From Arthrobacter rhizosphaerae (GTDB lineage Bacteria > Actinomycetota > Actinomycetes > Actinomycetales > Micrococcaceae): 64,000 nt of DNA. Shown in pieces: positions 34,939-43,912 of this stretch. The stretch's first letter is position 1. Every line of letters starts with the position of its first letter. Both the position numbers and the translations under genes were made by a program. A model generated the notes under the pieces. That model saw only the letters and a list, made by a program, of their open reading frames with translations. It was not told where the DNA came from and made no database searches. Location of the stretch: NCBI RefSeq assembly GCF_023062595.1, contig NZ_JALLAN010000004.1, positions 1 through 64,000 on the forward strand, given 5' to 3'.

Positions 34939-35553
34939 CTAGCTGACTTTTTTCAGGATGGCGGAAGCGTGTGCCTCAAGGCCGCTTCCGGTGGACGAAG
35001 AGCCGCCCGTTGCAACGTCCCAGCGCCACAGGAGGTTGCCCTCCACAAGACCAAAAATCCTGGTAGCGGCGCTGTAATCCTTTGAGTGGCTGCCCCGCAT
35101 CACCATGTCCGTGCTGAGCTGAATCTGCGGGCCCTTGATCTGGCCATAGTAAAGCTCGGAGATACCACCTGGATGAGAGATGGAGACTGAAATATCGAAG
35201 CCGCCATCCTTGTTGCGCAGGGCTTCAACCTCATCGGCACTCTTGAGTACGGGAACGATGTCGGCGGGGACCAGACCCGGGCCACCGTCTTCGTCATGCT
35301 GTTTACGTTCCAGTGCCCAGAAGCCGGTCTCCACAGTCAACGGCCGGAGCTTGACGCCGTCGTCGTCGACAAGCCAGCTTTCCGCCCGGTACTGCAGGTA
35401 GGGCAGTCCGTTGTGGGTGAACGACACGTGCTGGAGGAAATGTTCCGAGCCCTCATCACCGGAGCCGAGCCGGCCTCGTCCTTCCCACTCACCTATGAGC
35501 CAGGACAGCGGGACGAGTTCGGGGGTCAGGTCTGTGGGAATCTCAATCGGCAC
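34939..35553 (-). CDS. Nitrobindin-like heme-binding beta-barrel protein
   Basis: 204 residues. GEWEGRGRLG matches the GxWxGxG signature of the FABP/THAP4-type (nitrobindin) family, and GLEAHASAIL supplies a C-terminal histidine where the heme ligand sits in this family. Family members bind heme and isomerise peroxynitrite. GTG start with AGAGG upstream. It lies next to YgfZ, and a joint role in redox/Fe-S protection is plausible but inferred. Confidence 0.85.
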   Translation of the reverse strand: MPIEIPTDLTPELVPLSWLIGEWEGRGRLGSGDEGSEHFLQHVSFTHNGLPYLQYRAESWLVDDDGVKLRPLTVETGFWALERKQHDEDGGPGLVPADIVPVLKSADEVEALRNKDGGFDISVSISHPGGISELYYGQIKGPQIQLSTDMVMRGSHSKDYSAATRIFGLVEGNLLWRWDVATGGSSSTGSGLEAHASAILKKVS

Positions 35554-35600
35554 AGCTATTACCTCTGGAAACGGTCTGGATTATTGGATGCGAGGCGTGC

Positions 35601-35714
35601 TTACTTCTGGCCTTTGAAGAGCCGGTAAACGACGAACCCGGCGAACCAGGCCATGGCCAGGCCGGCAATGCCGAGCAGGACGAGGAAGAAAATTTCAAAT
35701 GCAAGTACGGACAT
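35601..35714 (-). CDS. 37-residue single-span membrane peptide
   Basis: A short reading frame, MSVLAFEIFFLVLLG at the start and VVYRLFKGQK at the end. It has one transmembrane helix (about residues 5-29) and a basic cytoplasmic-type tail, a typical positive-inside micro-membrane protein. A TAGGAT lies 6 bases before the ATG, so a leaderless start fits. It is located between the 244-residue membrane protein and the nitrobindin-like gene on the same strand. Function unknown. Confidence 0.7.
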   Translation of the reverse strand: MSVLAFEIFFLVLLGIAGLAMAWFAGFVVYRLFKGQK

Positions 35715-35720
35715 GATGCC

Positions 35721-35726
35721 ATCCTA
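35721..35726 (-). promoter_or_regulatory. Leaderless -10 element of the 37-residue peptide
   Basis: TAGGAT on the minus strand, 6 bases before the ATG at 35714. Confidence 0.55.
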
Positions 35727-35731
35727 ACGCG

Positions 35732-36466
35732 TTAGTAGATGAGTATTTTGTCTATGAAGTAGGCCAAGGAACCCACGGCCAGCACCGGCGCAATTGCCAC
35801 ACTGATGGCCGCGGCCACGTTCAATGCCTCCCCGCGGAGTATAACCAGCCGCCGGAAACTGACGAGTACCGAGCCGATGACGACACCTACCAGGGCGGCA
35901 GGAACGACGGCGATATCGGAGAAGATGAGCCCGGCCAGCGGGCCGGCCAATCCGGCGAGGACGATACCCAGGGGCGCCACGATACGGTCAGGCCACCGGA
36001 CAAGGCCTGTCAACAGGGCCACGGCCGCACTGATGGCGGCCACGAGAAGCATTTCGCGAACCCCGTTGAACCGGGAGGCAGCGATCCACCCGGCACCGAG
36101 GCAACCGAGAAGCACGCCAGCGCAGGATCCCAGGATGGACTCCAGTCGCTGCGCTTGTCCGGTCCCGCGGATGAGCTGCATCACGAATACGGCCACGACC
36201 CCGGCCGCAATGAAGGCCGGCGTCCAGTCCAGGAAAGCAGGAGCGGGTACGTAAGTGGCAGCGACCGCTGACCCGGCACCAGGAAGGCCAATCAGGACAG
36301 CAAGTGTTTTGCGCGCGGGAATCCCCAGGAAATGCGGCCATCCGACACCTACCGCCAAAGCAAGGACGACGGCTGCGACCATCAGGACAACAGGTGAGCT
36401 GTAAGCTCCTACGACTATTGCCGCCAGCCCGGTGAGGCCAATGGTGCCCATTTGCCACGGCTTCAC
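35732..36466 (-). CDS. Polytopic membrane protein, function unknown
   Basis: 244 residues with about eight hydrophobic segments covering almost the whole chain; no recognised motif. Short basic loops (RLVILRGEALN, IPARKT) sit between helices. GTG start with GGGGTGGGA upstream. First gene of the minus-strand group leading to the micro-peptide, nitrobindin-like, YgfZ and ankyrin genes. A permease-like role is only a guess. Confidence 0.8.
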   Translation of the reverse strand: MKPWQMGTIGLTGLAAIVVGAYSSPVVLMVAAVVLALAVGVGWPHFLGIPARKTLAVLIGLPGAGSAVAATYVPAPAFLDWTPAFIAAGVVAVFVMQLIRGTGQAQRLESILGSCAGVLLGCLGAGWIAASRFNGVREMLLVAAISAAVALLTGLVRWPDRIVAPLGIVLAGLAGPLAGLIFSDIAVVPAALVGVVIGSVLVSFRRLVILRGEALNVAAAISVAIAPVLAVGSLAYFIDKILIY

Positions 36467-36853
36467 GTCCCACCCCCGCTCACTGCGTACCCGACTTCGG
36501 CATACTCATCTTCGACTCCGCACCTAATTCTGCTGTGTCCTTTTTGCCGTTGTGACCTTGGGTCACCACAGGAGTCCCAGTGAAGAAGGACTTGCCGGCC
36601 CCCCGACCATCCAATCCTGCCTCATCTGCACGTCATATGTCGCAAATTAGACGCGGGGTGCCTCAGGTTCAGTGTCCGCGAAGGGGTGTTTAGGTATACT
36701 CAAGGTTCAGCTACGCTTTCCGCGAACAAGGCTGGTGGGAAATGCTGGTGAGACCAGCGTCACCCGCCGCTCCTGTTTCGGGATGTACAGTACCGGCCGG
36801 TGCAAGCCCGGTTCAGACGCCCAATGATGTGCGGACAGCCCCTTGGAGGAACA
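36467..36853. promoter_or_regulatory. glnR upstream region with GTGACC inverted repeat
   Basis: 387 bases with no credible gene. It contains a perfect inverted repeat GTGACC-TTG-GGTCAC at 36552-36566 that looks like a regulator site, and TATACT at 36695-36700 that could be the -10 of the glnR promoter. GGAGGA at 36845-36850 is the glnR ribosome-binding site. Confidence 0.5.
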
Positions 36854-37552
36854 ATGTCACACATCCTGCTACTGACGAACAGCGCCGGCTCATCGGTGGA
36901 CATATTGCCTGCCCTGGAACTCCTCAACCACCGGGTGCACATCCTTCCGGCCGAGCCAACAGCGCTCCTGGAAACAGACCCCTGTGACATCGTGCTGCTC
37001 GACGCCCGCAAGGACCTCGTTGGTGCCCGTTCACTCACCCAGCTGCTGAAAGCCACCGGCCTCAGCGCCCCTCTCGTATTGATTCTTACGGAGGGCGGCA
37101 TGGCAGCCGTTTCATCCGCCTGGGCCGTGGACGACATTGTCCTCGAATCAGCGGGACCGGCGGAGGTCGAAGCCAGAATCCGTCTGTCGGTGGCGCGGGC
37201 TGTTCCCGCGCAGGAGGACGCCCCCACTGAAATCCGGGCCGCCGGCGTCGTGATTGACGAAGCCAGCTATACGGCGCGCGTCAACGGGGCACCGCTGAAT
37301 CTCACGTTCAAAGAGTTCGAGCTGCTTAAGTACCTCGCGCAGCACCCGGGCCGCGTCTTCACCCGCCAACAGTTGCTCACCGAGGTGTGGGGCTACGACT
37401 ACTACGGCGGCACGCGCACCGTGGACGTCCATGTCCGGCGCTTGCGGGCAAAGTTGGGTGCGGACCACGAGAACCTGATCAGCACTGTGCGCAACGTCGG
37501 CTACCGTCTGACACTTGTCCGGTTGCCGGAGGAAGAACTCAGCGAGGCCTGA
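36854..37552 (+). CDS. glnR: GlnR-type OmpR-family regulator
   Basis: 232 residues from the ATG at 36854, which has GGAGGA just upstream. The atypical N-terminal receiver has [10 protein letters not shown] at the phospho-acceptor position but lacks the usual acidic pocket at its N terminus. The C-terminal winged helix has [20 protein letters not shown] and [14 protein letters not shown]. Sequence style and position directly before mshD match mycobacterial GlnR, the orphan regulator of nitrogen assimilation. No kinase gene is adjacent. Followed by a strong hairpin terminator. Confidence 0.82.
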   Translation: MSHILLLTNSAGSSVDILPALELLNHRVHILPAEPTALLETDPCDIVLLDARKDLVGARSLTQLLKATGLSAPLVLILTEGGMAAVSSAWAVDDIVLESAGPAEVEARIRLSVARAVPAQEDAPTEIRAAGVVIDEASYTARVNGAPLNLTFKEFELLKYLAQHPGRVFTRQQLLTEVWGYDYYGGTRTVDVHVRRLRAKLGADHENLISTVRNVGYRLTLVRLPEEELSEA

Positions 37553-37574
37553 TCCAGCCCCCTGTAAATACCAG

Positions 37575-37618
37575 ATGCAAGAAGCCCCGGACTCTTTGGA
37601 GTCCGGGGCTTCTTGCAT
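37575..37618 (+). terminator. 20-bp perfect hairpin after glnR
   Basis: A perfect 20-bp stem (37575-37594 with 37599-37618) and a 4-base loop, 22 bases past the glnR stop, without a long T-run. It ends the glnR transcript before mshD. Confidence 0.88.
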
Positions 37619-37630
37619 TCCTGCATCAGT

Positions 37631-37734
37631 GGAGGACATACGGGTCGAACGTATCGAGGCCACCCCAGTGGTGGATCCCCCTCGCGTCCTGCTCAGCGAG
37701 CCGGACGAGTATCGACTATATCGGACGGACTGAG
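37631..37734. other. Compact structured element, tRNA-like on the minus strand
   Basis: 37631-37692 folds with almost no unpaired joints. A 7-bp closing stem (37631-37637 with 37686-37692, one mismatch) encloses a 5-bp stem with a 7-base loop (37638-37654) and a two-part 5+5-bp arm with a 5-base bulge (37655-37684). On the minus strand the 7-base loop reads TTCGACC, a perfect T-loop, beside a 7-base acceptor-like strand. A second hairpin at 37692-37734 has 5-, 3- and 6-bp segments separated by a GA/GA internal loop. No D-arm or CCA is present. Function unknown; see findings. Confidence 0.6.
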
Positions 37735-37799
37735 TGCTTCAAAATCCTGACTCTTGCCCTGGCCCAGCCACATCCCCAGCCGTAATCGATCAAGGCGTA

Positions 37800-37805
37800 T
37801 AGCCT
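37800..37805 (+). promoter_or_regulatory. Leaderless -10 element of mshD
   Basis: TAGCCT lies 6 bases before the ATG at 37812, with no ribosome-binding site. A 5-bp hairpin (37792-37796 with 37102-type partner at 37802-37806) overlaps it. Confidence 0.55.
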
Positions 37806-37811
37806 TACCTC

Positions 37812-38792
37812 ATGAGTCCCGCACATCCTGAAACCTGGCCGGTACTGGTTGCAAAAGACACCCTTGAACCTCAGCTGTACAGGGACTTCAAGGATCTCGC
37901 AGCAGCGGCGGAGGAGTCCGATGGAAATCCGCCCCTTTCCGAGCAAACACTCCTTACCCTGCGCGCCGGCGGGTCATCCGGTGCAGGCGGGCATTCGGTG
38001 CTTGCCCTTGCGCTGTACGCCGTTGATGAGGACTCGCAGCCAAGCAGCGCCCAGGATCTGGCCGGGCTCGCCGTCGTGATTGAGGAAACGGACGGTTCCG
38101 GTGTCCTGGAAGTGGCCGTTCACCCGAGTTACCGCAACCAGGGCGTGGCGGACCGGTTGATCCGGACCCTCGAAAAGGAGCGCGGCTTCACTGGACTCAC
38201 CGCCTGGTCACATGGCAACCATGAGGCCGCAGCGGCGCTTGCCGCCAGGTATGGCTACCGGCCCGTCCGTGAGCTGTGGAAGATGCGCCTCACCACCGCG
38301 AACGCAGAATTGCCGATGGCGCCGATGCCTGGTGGCGTAGCGCTCCGGGCTTTTGTTCCAGGCCAGGATGAAGATGGGTGGCTGGCCGCCAACAGGGCCG
38401 CCTTCTCGCACCATCCGGAGCAGGGGAACCTGGCCCTTGCAGACCTCGAGGCCCGGATGGCCGAGGACTGGTTCGATCCAGAAGGATTCCTCCTCGCCGA
38501 AGACACCGCCGGGAAACTGCTCGGCTTCCACTGGACCAAAATCCACCCGCGGAACGGGAAGCATCCTGCAATGGGCGAGGTCTATGTGGTTGGCGTTACG
38601 CCGGAGGCCCAAGGCATGGGGCTCGGCAAGGCACTCACGGTGGCGGGCATCAAGTACCTGCAGGAGCAAGGCCTGCACGCCGTCATGCTGTACACCGACG
38701 CCGACAATCTGCCCGCCGTATCTCTCTACCGCCGCCTGGGCTTTTCACGCTGGGATGTCGATGTCATGTATGGGCCGGTTACTCCCGGTTAG
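37812..38792 (+). CDS. mshD: Mycothiol synthase
   Basis: Acetylates Cys-GlcN-Ins to mycothiol, the main actinobacterial thiol. 326 residues with two GNAT domains: the N-terminal one with VAVHPSYRNQGVADRLI, the C-terminal catalytic one with VYVVGVTPEAQGMGLGKAL and YTDADNLPAVSLYRRLGF. The C-terminal ending (LGFSRWDVDVMYG) is typical of MshD. Next to glnR, as in mycobacteria. It appears leaderless. The only double-GNAT protein in the window with a clear assignment. Confidence 0.92.
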   Translation: MSPAHPETWPVLVAKDTLEPQLYRDFKDLAAAAEESDGNPPLSEQTLLTLRAGGSSGAGGHSVLALALYAVDEDSQPSSAQDLAGLAVVIEETDGSGVLEVAVHPSYRNQGVADRLIRTLEKERGFTGLTAWSHGNHEAAAALAARYGYRPVRELWKMRLTTANAELPMAPMPGGVALRAFVPGQDEDGWLAANRAAFSHHPEQGNLALADLEARMAEDWFDPEGFLLAEDTAGKLLGFHWTKIHPRNGKHPAMGEVYVVGVTPEAQGMGLGKALTVAGIKYLQEQGLHAVMLYTDADNLPAVSLYRRLGFSRWDVDVMYGPVTPG

Positions 38793-38895
38793 ACCTCAGG
38801 CCTGACGCACTTGAGGCGTGAAACAATCTGTGGGTCTCTGCTGAATCGAATGCTTGTAAGGTTGAAACTAAACCGCGCCAGCAAAAGGAGAGACC

Positions 38896-41145
38896 ATGCA
38901 GCCGGAATCCGGCGGGACCACCACGTCCGAAGCCAAGGTGCCATCGGTTCGGGCACGCTTTGGCTCCTCGGAAGTGCCGGCGTCCCGCGCAACGCAAGAC
39001 CGGATCGACATCCCGGAATTCGCTCCGAACCTGGAACCTGAGGGTGACATCAGCCCGGACCGCTTCCTTGACCGGGAACTCAGCTGGCTCGCCTTCAACG
39101 CACGTGTCCTGGAGCTGGCCGAAGACCCCGATCTCCATCTCCTGGAACGGGTTGGCTTCCTCTCAATTTTTGCTTCGAACCTGGACGAATTCTTCATGGT
39201 CCGCGTTGCCGGGCTCAAACGGCGCATCGCGACAGGTCTGGCTGTTCCGTCGCCTGCAGGGCTAAGCCCTGTGCAGGTCCTGGAACAGATCGGCGAGGCC
39301 GCCCACGAGCTACAGCAACGGCACGCGCGCGTCTACGCCGAGCAGATCCGCCCTGCCCTGGCCTACGAGCACATCCACCTCATGCACTGGCACGAGCTGG
39401 ATGACCAGGCCAAGGACCAGCTCAGTGCAATGTTCGCGGAGAAGGTCTTCCCCATCCTGACGCCCCTGGCCGTGGATCCTGCCCACCCCTTCCCCTACAT
39501 TTCCGGGCTGTCGCTGAACCTCGCCGTCGTGGTCCGAAACCCGGTGAGTGACAAGGAGCTGTTCGCCCGCGTCAAGGTACCCGACCAGCTTCCCCGGCTC
39601 ATTTCCATCGACGGGCCGCGCGCCGGCTCCATCCCGGGCCGGGTTGCGCGCTTCATCGCCCTCGAAGAGGTCATCGCCGTCCACCTTGACCAGCTGTTCG
39701 CCGGCATGGAGGTCCTGGAGCACCACACCTTCCGTGTGACCCGCAACGAAGACGTTGAGGTTGAAGAGGACGACGCCGAGAATCTCCTGCAGGCACTTGA
39801 AAAGGAACTGCTGCGACGGCGCTTCGGCCCACCCGTCCGTCTTGAGGTCACCACTGACATCAACCCGAACATCCGCGCCCTGCTGATCCGGGAACTTGGA
39901 GTGGAGGAGTCTGAGGTTTACTCAGTGCCTGCGCCTCTGGACCTCCGGGGCATGTCCGTCATCGCCGGCATCGACCGTGCAGATCTCCACTACCCCAAGC
40001 ACGTACCGCACACCTCCCGGTACTTGAACGAGTCCGAGACGTCAAAGGCAGCGAACGTCTTCGCGGCCATGCGGCGTCGGGATATCCTCCTGCACCACCC
40101 ATACGATTCGTTCTCGACGTCGGTCCAGGCTTTCCTGGAGCAGGCTGCCGCGGACCCCAAGGTCCAGGCCATCAAGCAGACCCTGTACCGGACTTCCGGC
40201 GACTCCCCCATTGTGGATGCCCTGATCGATGCCGCCGAAGCGGGGAAGCAGGTCCTGGCGCTCGTTGAGATCAAGGCCCGCTTTGATGAACAGGCCAACA
40301 TCTCCTGGGCCCGCAAGCTTGAGCAGGCCGGTGTGCATGTGGTGTACGGCATTGTTGGCCTCAAGACACACTGCAAGCTCTCCCTCGTGGTCCGCCAGGA
40401 AGTGGACGGACTCCGGCGCTATTGCCACATTGGCACGGGCAACTACCACCCCCGCACCGCCCGTTACTACGAAGACCTTGGACTCCTGACCGCTAATGAG
40501 CAAGTGGGCGAGGATCTGTCCAAGCTGTTCAACCAGCTCTCCGGCTACGCCCCGAAATCCACGTTCAAGCGTCTTCTGGTAGCTCCGCGTTCCGTCCGGT
40601 CAGGCCTGATCGACCGGATCGAAACGGAGATCCGCAATGCACGTGCCGGGATTCCGGCCCGTGTCCAGATCAAGGTGAACTCCATGGTGGATGAAGCCAT
40701 CATTGACTCCCTTTACCGGGCGTCACAGGCCGGGGTGCAGGTGGACGTCATCGTCCGCGGTATTTGCTCCCTTCGGCCCGGCATCCCCGGCTTGAGCGAG
40801 AACATTATCGTGCGCTCGGTGTTGGGCAGGTTCCTGGAGCACTCCCGGGTCTTCGCGTTCGCCAACGGCGGTGATCCTGTGGTGTTTATCGGTTCCGCCG
40901 ACATGATGCACCGCAACCTTGACCGGCGGGTGGAAGCGTTGGTCCGCCTCAGGAGTGGTGACGACACCACCTACGTCCTGGACATGCTCCGTAAATACAT
41001 GGACCCGGGAACTTCCAGCTGGCATCTGGACAGCCTTGGAGAATGGACGCGGCATCACTTGGCCGAGGACGGAAGGCATCTGGAGGACGTACAGTCATGG
41101 CTTCTGGCTTCGCGCTCCCGCCAGCGGTCGGCGAGCCGACGATAG
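38896..41145 (+). CDS. ppk: Polyphosphate kinase 1
   Basis: Makes polyphosphate from ATP. 749 residues, with an N-terminal extension of about 45 residues, the PPK N domain from [16 protein letters not shown], the middle domain and the C1/C2 catalytic domains. Active-site histidine motifs [11 protein letters not shown] and [10 protein letters not shown] are intact. ATG start with AAGGAG upstream. Its 3' end overlaps the mutT1-type gene by 49 bases. ppk next to mutT1 is also the mycobacterial arrangement. Confidence 0.97.
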   Translation: MQPESGGTTTSEAKVPSVRARFGSSEVPASRATQDRIDIPEFAPNLEPEGDISPDRFLDRELSWLAFNARVLELAEDPDLHLLERVGFLSIFASNLDEFFMVRVAGLKRRIATGLAVPSPAGLSPVQVLEQIGEAAHELQQRHARVYAEQIRPALAYEHIHLMHWHELDDQAKDQLSAMFAEKVFPILTPLAVDPAHPFPYISGLSLNLAVVVRNPVSDKELFARVKVPDQLPRLISIDGPRAGSIPGRVARFIALEEVIAVHLDQLFAGMEVLEHHTFRVTRNEDVEVEEDDAENLLQALEKELLRRRFGPPVRLEVTTDINPNIRALLIRELGVEESEVYSVPAPLDLRGMSVIAGIDRADLHYPKHVPHTSRYLNESETSKAANVFAAMRRRDILLHHPYDSFSTSVQAFLEQAAADPKVQAIKQTLYRTSGDSPIVDALIDAAEAGKQVLALVEIKARFDEQANISWARKLEQAGVHVVYGIVGLKTHCKLSLVVRQEVDGLRRYCHIGTGNYHPRTARYYEDLGLLTANEQVGEDLSKLFNQLSGYAPKSTFKRLLVAPRSVRSGLIDRIETEIRNARAGIPARVQIKVNSMVDEAIIDSLYRASQAGVQVDVIVRGICSLRPGIPGLSENIIVRSVLGRFLEHSRVFAFANGGDPVVFIGSADMMHRNLDRRVEALVRLRSGDDTTYVLDMLRKYMDPGTSSWHLDSLGEWTRHHLAEDGRHLEDVQSWLLASRSRQRSASRR

Positions 41146-42143
41146 GCACCGGGTTGAAGAGCGATTCTCCGATTGCTGACCTTGACATTCCCGTTGCCGA
41201 CCAAACCGACCACCCCGGGGAACCCATTGCGGTTACGGCCGCCGGGGCCATTCCCTGGCGCCTCACCAAGGACGGTTTGGAAGTCCTCCTGATCCATAGG
41301 CCGCGCTACGACGATTGGTCCTGGCCCAAAGGCAAAATCGACGACGGCGAGACCGTCCCTGAATGTGCCGTCAGGGAAGTGGAGGAGGAGATAGGGCTCA
41401 AGGCAGCCCTGGGCATTCCCCTTCCGCCGATTCATTACCATGTTTCGGCGGGGCTGAAGGTTGTGCACTACTGGGCTGTCGACGTCGACGGAGCCACGTT
41501 GCGCCCTGACGGTAAAGAAGTGGACAGCGTCATGTGGTGTTCCCCGGATAAAGCCGCCCGGCTGCTAAGCAACCCCAGTGACGTGGGTCCGCTGGAAGAA
41601 CTTATGGCGGCCCACGAACGCAACGCCGTGGACACGTGGCCCTTGGTGATCCTCCGCCATGCCAAAGCAAAGCCACGTTCGTCCTGGAGCAAGGCTGAAG
41701 GCGAACGGCCCCTGGCCGCGACCGGGCTCAGGCAGGCCCAGGCAGTCCGCCGTCTGCTGATGGCATGGAAGCCCCTCCGCGTCAGCACCAGTCCGTGGCT
41801 TCGCTGTGTAGCCACCGTGGCGCCCTACGCAAAGGCCATGGATGCAAAGGTCAAGGTGATTGAGGCGTTGACCGAACACAAGCATGCACGGAGTCCTCAG
41901 AAGACAGCCGCCGTCGTCGAATCCCTTTTGGACAAGCAGCGGGCCACGTTGTTGTGCACGCACAGGCCGGCACTGCCCACCGTCTTCAAGCAGCTGGGCC
42001 ATCACATGAATCAGAACCTCCGAACGCTCCTGCCTTCCAAGGATCCCTACTTGGCGCCGGGGGAAATCCTTGTGTGCCACGTGTCCCGTGGAGACCGCAG
42101 CAGGGTTGTCGCTGTGGAGAAGTTCAGGCCCTTCGACGACTGA
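41097..42143 (+). CDS. mutT1: MutT1-type NUDIX hydrolase with histidine-phosphatase domain
   Basis: 348 residues from the ATG at 41097; GGAGG lies 10 bases upstream, inside ppk. The N-terminal NUDIX box is complete (GKIDDGE and REVEEEIG, about residues 80-102). The C-terminal domain begins with the RHG-type [10 protein letters not shown] and ends with [11 protein letters not shown]. In mycobacterial MutT1 this two-domain protein removes 8-oxo-dGTP/GTP and hydrolyses diadenosine polyphosphates. The overlap with ppk implies coupled expression. Confidence 0.88.
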   Translation: MASGFALPPAVGEPTIGTGLKSDSPIADLDIPVADQTDHPGEPIAVTAAGAIPWRLTKDGLEVLLIHRPRYDDWSWPKGKIDDGETVPECAVREVEEEIGLKAALGIPLPPIHYHVSAGLKVVHYWAVDVDGATLRPDGKEVDSVMWCSPDKAARLLSNPSDVGPLEELMAAHERNAVDTWPLVILRHAKAKPRSSWSKAEGERPLAATGLRQAQAVRRLLMAWKPLRVSTSPWLRCVATVAPYAKAMDAKVKVIEALTEHKHARSPQKTAAVVESLLDKQRATLLCTHRPALPTVFKQLGHHMNQNLRTLLPSKDPYLAPGEILVCHVSRGDRSRVVAVEKFRPFDD

Positions 42144-42189
42144 GCGCTGCAGGTCCGGCCACGATCTCCGCTGACCGGCAAACCTTGAC

Positions 42190-42218
42190 TTGACCCCACC
42201 GGTTCTGTGCCTGACACT
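42190..42218 (+). promoter_or_regulatory. Candidate promoter of the membrane-protein/GntR operon
   Basis: TTGACC (42190-42195), a 17-base spacer and GACACT (42213-42218) form a plausible promoter. It would start transcription near 42225, inside the operator palindrome. Confidence 0.5.
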
Positions 42219-42244
42219 TTGTATCAAGTGCTTGATACAAAGTG
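42215..42244. promoter_or_regulatory. 30-bp perfect palindromic operator
   Basis: Arms of 14 bases (CACTTTGTATCAAG and its exact complement) with a 2-base centre, 31 bases before the start of the membrane-protein gene. It overlaps the predicted -10 and transcription start. The likely ligand is the YtrA-type GntR repressor encoded at the end of the same operon. Confidence 0.8.
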
Positions 42245-42274
42245 CGGATGCAAGTTCTGAAACGTGGGGGAACC

Positions 42275-43912
42275 ATGCCTATTGCCGTCACTCTGCCGCC
42301 AATGGTGCTGCTATGGCCGTTCATTGTGGCCGTCGTGGTGTACCTCTGGCTGAGGTGGGGCGTGTGGGGTGCAGGCACAGCTTCTCCCGTTTCGGCTGCA
42401 AAGCATGCAAAGTGGGTAGGGGTCTTGGGCTGGATGGCCAGCAGCCTCCAGGGAGCGGCAAACGCCGGGACGATCGCCGGGGAATTTCCCTACAATTCAT
42501 CGGACACCCCGGGGGAGATCGCAGCGCTGCTGTCGTGGCCTGTCCTGGGCTGTCTTTTGATCCACGCCATCGGTCAGATCAGTTATCCGGGGCACAAGGG
42601 AACACGCCGTCGGGCCAGCCTCTCGGTGCGAAGGCTCAGGGACTTTGCGCCGCGCAAGCTCGCCTGGGTGACAATCGGGATCTTTGTCTTCTCTGCCTCT
42701 TTCATCGCCTGGGTCGCGGGCTTGCCGGCCTTTCCTGCTGTGGAACGCATACAAACAGCTGACGGATATCCGACCCGGATGGGGCAGCCCGGCAGGATCA
42801 GCGGCATTGAGCTCGCTGCTTGCCTCGGCGGCGCACTCCTGGTTCTGGCCGTCGGCACTGTACTGGCGCTGCTGCTCATCACGCGCCGCCGGCAACTCGA
42901 AGGTCTGACCGATACGGACAACCGGCTCCTTCGCTCCATCGCCATGAACCGCCTGCTTCGAACAGTGGCGACCGTGGCCTCGGGCCTGGCCGCGATCGCA
43001 GGAAACTTCTCCATGAACACACCTCCCGGAGCCCCTGCGCCGCTCGGTGGGATTAACTACGCCGTCGTGGTGAATCTTGTCGTGCTGCTCGTGATGTGGG
43101 GTTGGGGACCTCCCCGGCTCGAGGCCGAGGAAGCGGCGGCGAACCTTGCTGCCGCTGAAGCCGGTCCCAAGATCCGTCCTGGCCATCCCGCGGCCATGCT
43201 CGTGGCGTCGCTTGGTCCGTTGAGTGCGGCAGCTGCAGCCCTCCCCCTCATCTTTGCCTGGCTGTTGTCAGGACTGTTTATCGAAGCCAGGGAGGCCAAC
43301 GGCGTTCCCTTTAGTCCAATGATGTTTGTCGCTCTCTCTGCTTTAGCCGCCCTTGGGGTGATAGCTGCGGGGGAAGTTCTACTGGGCCGCAACTACGCCG
43401 TTGCCGGCCTCCCCAGAGGATTGCCGGTAAAAGCAATCAGCCCTGCTCTTGCCACTATTGCGATAGTGGCGTGCGTTCTCTACCTGTCTGTCCTGGCAAC
43501 TGCCGCTTCCGGCGAAATGCTCCTCGGGACAGGTTCTGCATGGATTGAGAGCAGTGTGTGCGCCGGCGTAGTCGTTGCAGCCGTACTCAAGGTGCTCAAG
43601 AGCATCAGAACGCGGCCCGGTATCAGGGACGCAGCCGGGCCCGACGCCACATTTCGCAGCATCGCATACGTTCGGACCACCCGAACTCTTGCGGCCTTCT
43701 TCTTGGCGGAGGCCGCCGTTTTCCTTCTCTTCGAACAGGCAGCCGTCACCGCGGGATTACGCGTCAGCCCGTCCAGCTTTTCTGGCTTCTCGGAGCTTCT
43801 TTCAGGAGCCGGCGTGTTTCTGGCTGCCTGTGCCGTATTCATCGCCCTGATTCCGGTCCGGACAGCCCCACGCGGCCGTGTTCTTGAAGTTGAGATGGAC
43901 CGCGTCCCGTGA
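42275..43912 (+). CDS. Large polytopic membrane protein regulated by GntR
   Basis: 545 residues from the ATG at 42275, which has GTGGGGGA directly upstream; a GTG 11 codons earlier lies within the operator and is rejected. About 12 transmembrane helices are spread over the whole chain. No ATP-binding or transport signature recognised. It overlaps by 4 bases (GTGA) with the GntR gene, so expression is coupled. YtrA-type regulators usually control membrane exporters or DUF1648-type proteins; the function here is unknown. Confidence 0.85.
   Translation: MPIAVTLPPMVLLWPFIVAVVVYLWLRWGVWGAGTASPVSAAKHAKWVGVLGWMASSLQGAANAGTIAGEFPYNSSDTPGEIAALLSWPVLGCLLIHAIGQISYPGHKGTRRRASLSVRRLRDFAPRKLAWVTIGIFVFSASFIAWVAGLPAFPAVERIQTADGYPTRMGQPGRISGIELAACLGGALLVLAVGTVLALLLITRRRQLEGLTDTDNRLLRSIAMNRLLRTVATVASGLAAIAGNFSMNTPPGAPAPLGGINYAVVVNLVVLLVMWGWGPPRLEAEEAAANLAAAEAGPKIRPGHPAAMLVASLGPLSAAAAALPLIFAWLLSGLFIEAREANGVPFSPMMFVALSALAALGVIAAGEVLLGRNYAVAGLPRGLPVKAISPALATIAIVACVLYLSVLATAASGEMLLGTGSAWIESSVCAGVVVAAVLKVLKSIRTRPGIRDAAGPDATFRSIAYVRTTRTLAAFFLAEAAVFLLFEQAAVTAGLRVSPSSFSGFSELLSGAGVFLAACAVFIALIPVRTAPRGRVLEVEMDRVP

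Noticed and set aside
37631..37692. Ordinary tRNA gene on the minus strand
   Set aside because: Only 62 bases, no D-arm, no valid 7-base anticodon loop and one acceptor mismatch; kept only as a tRNA-like element.
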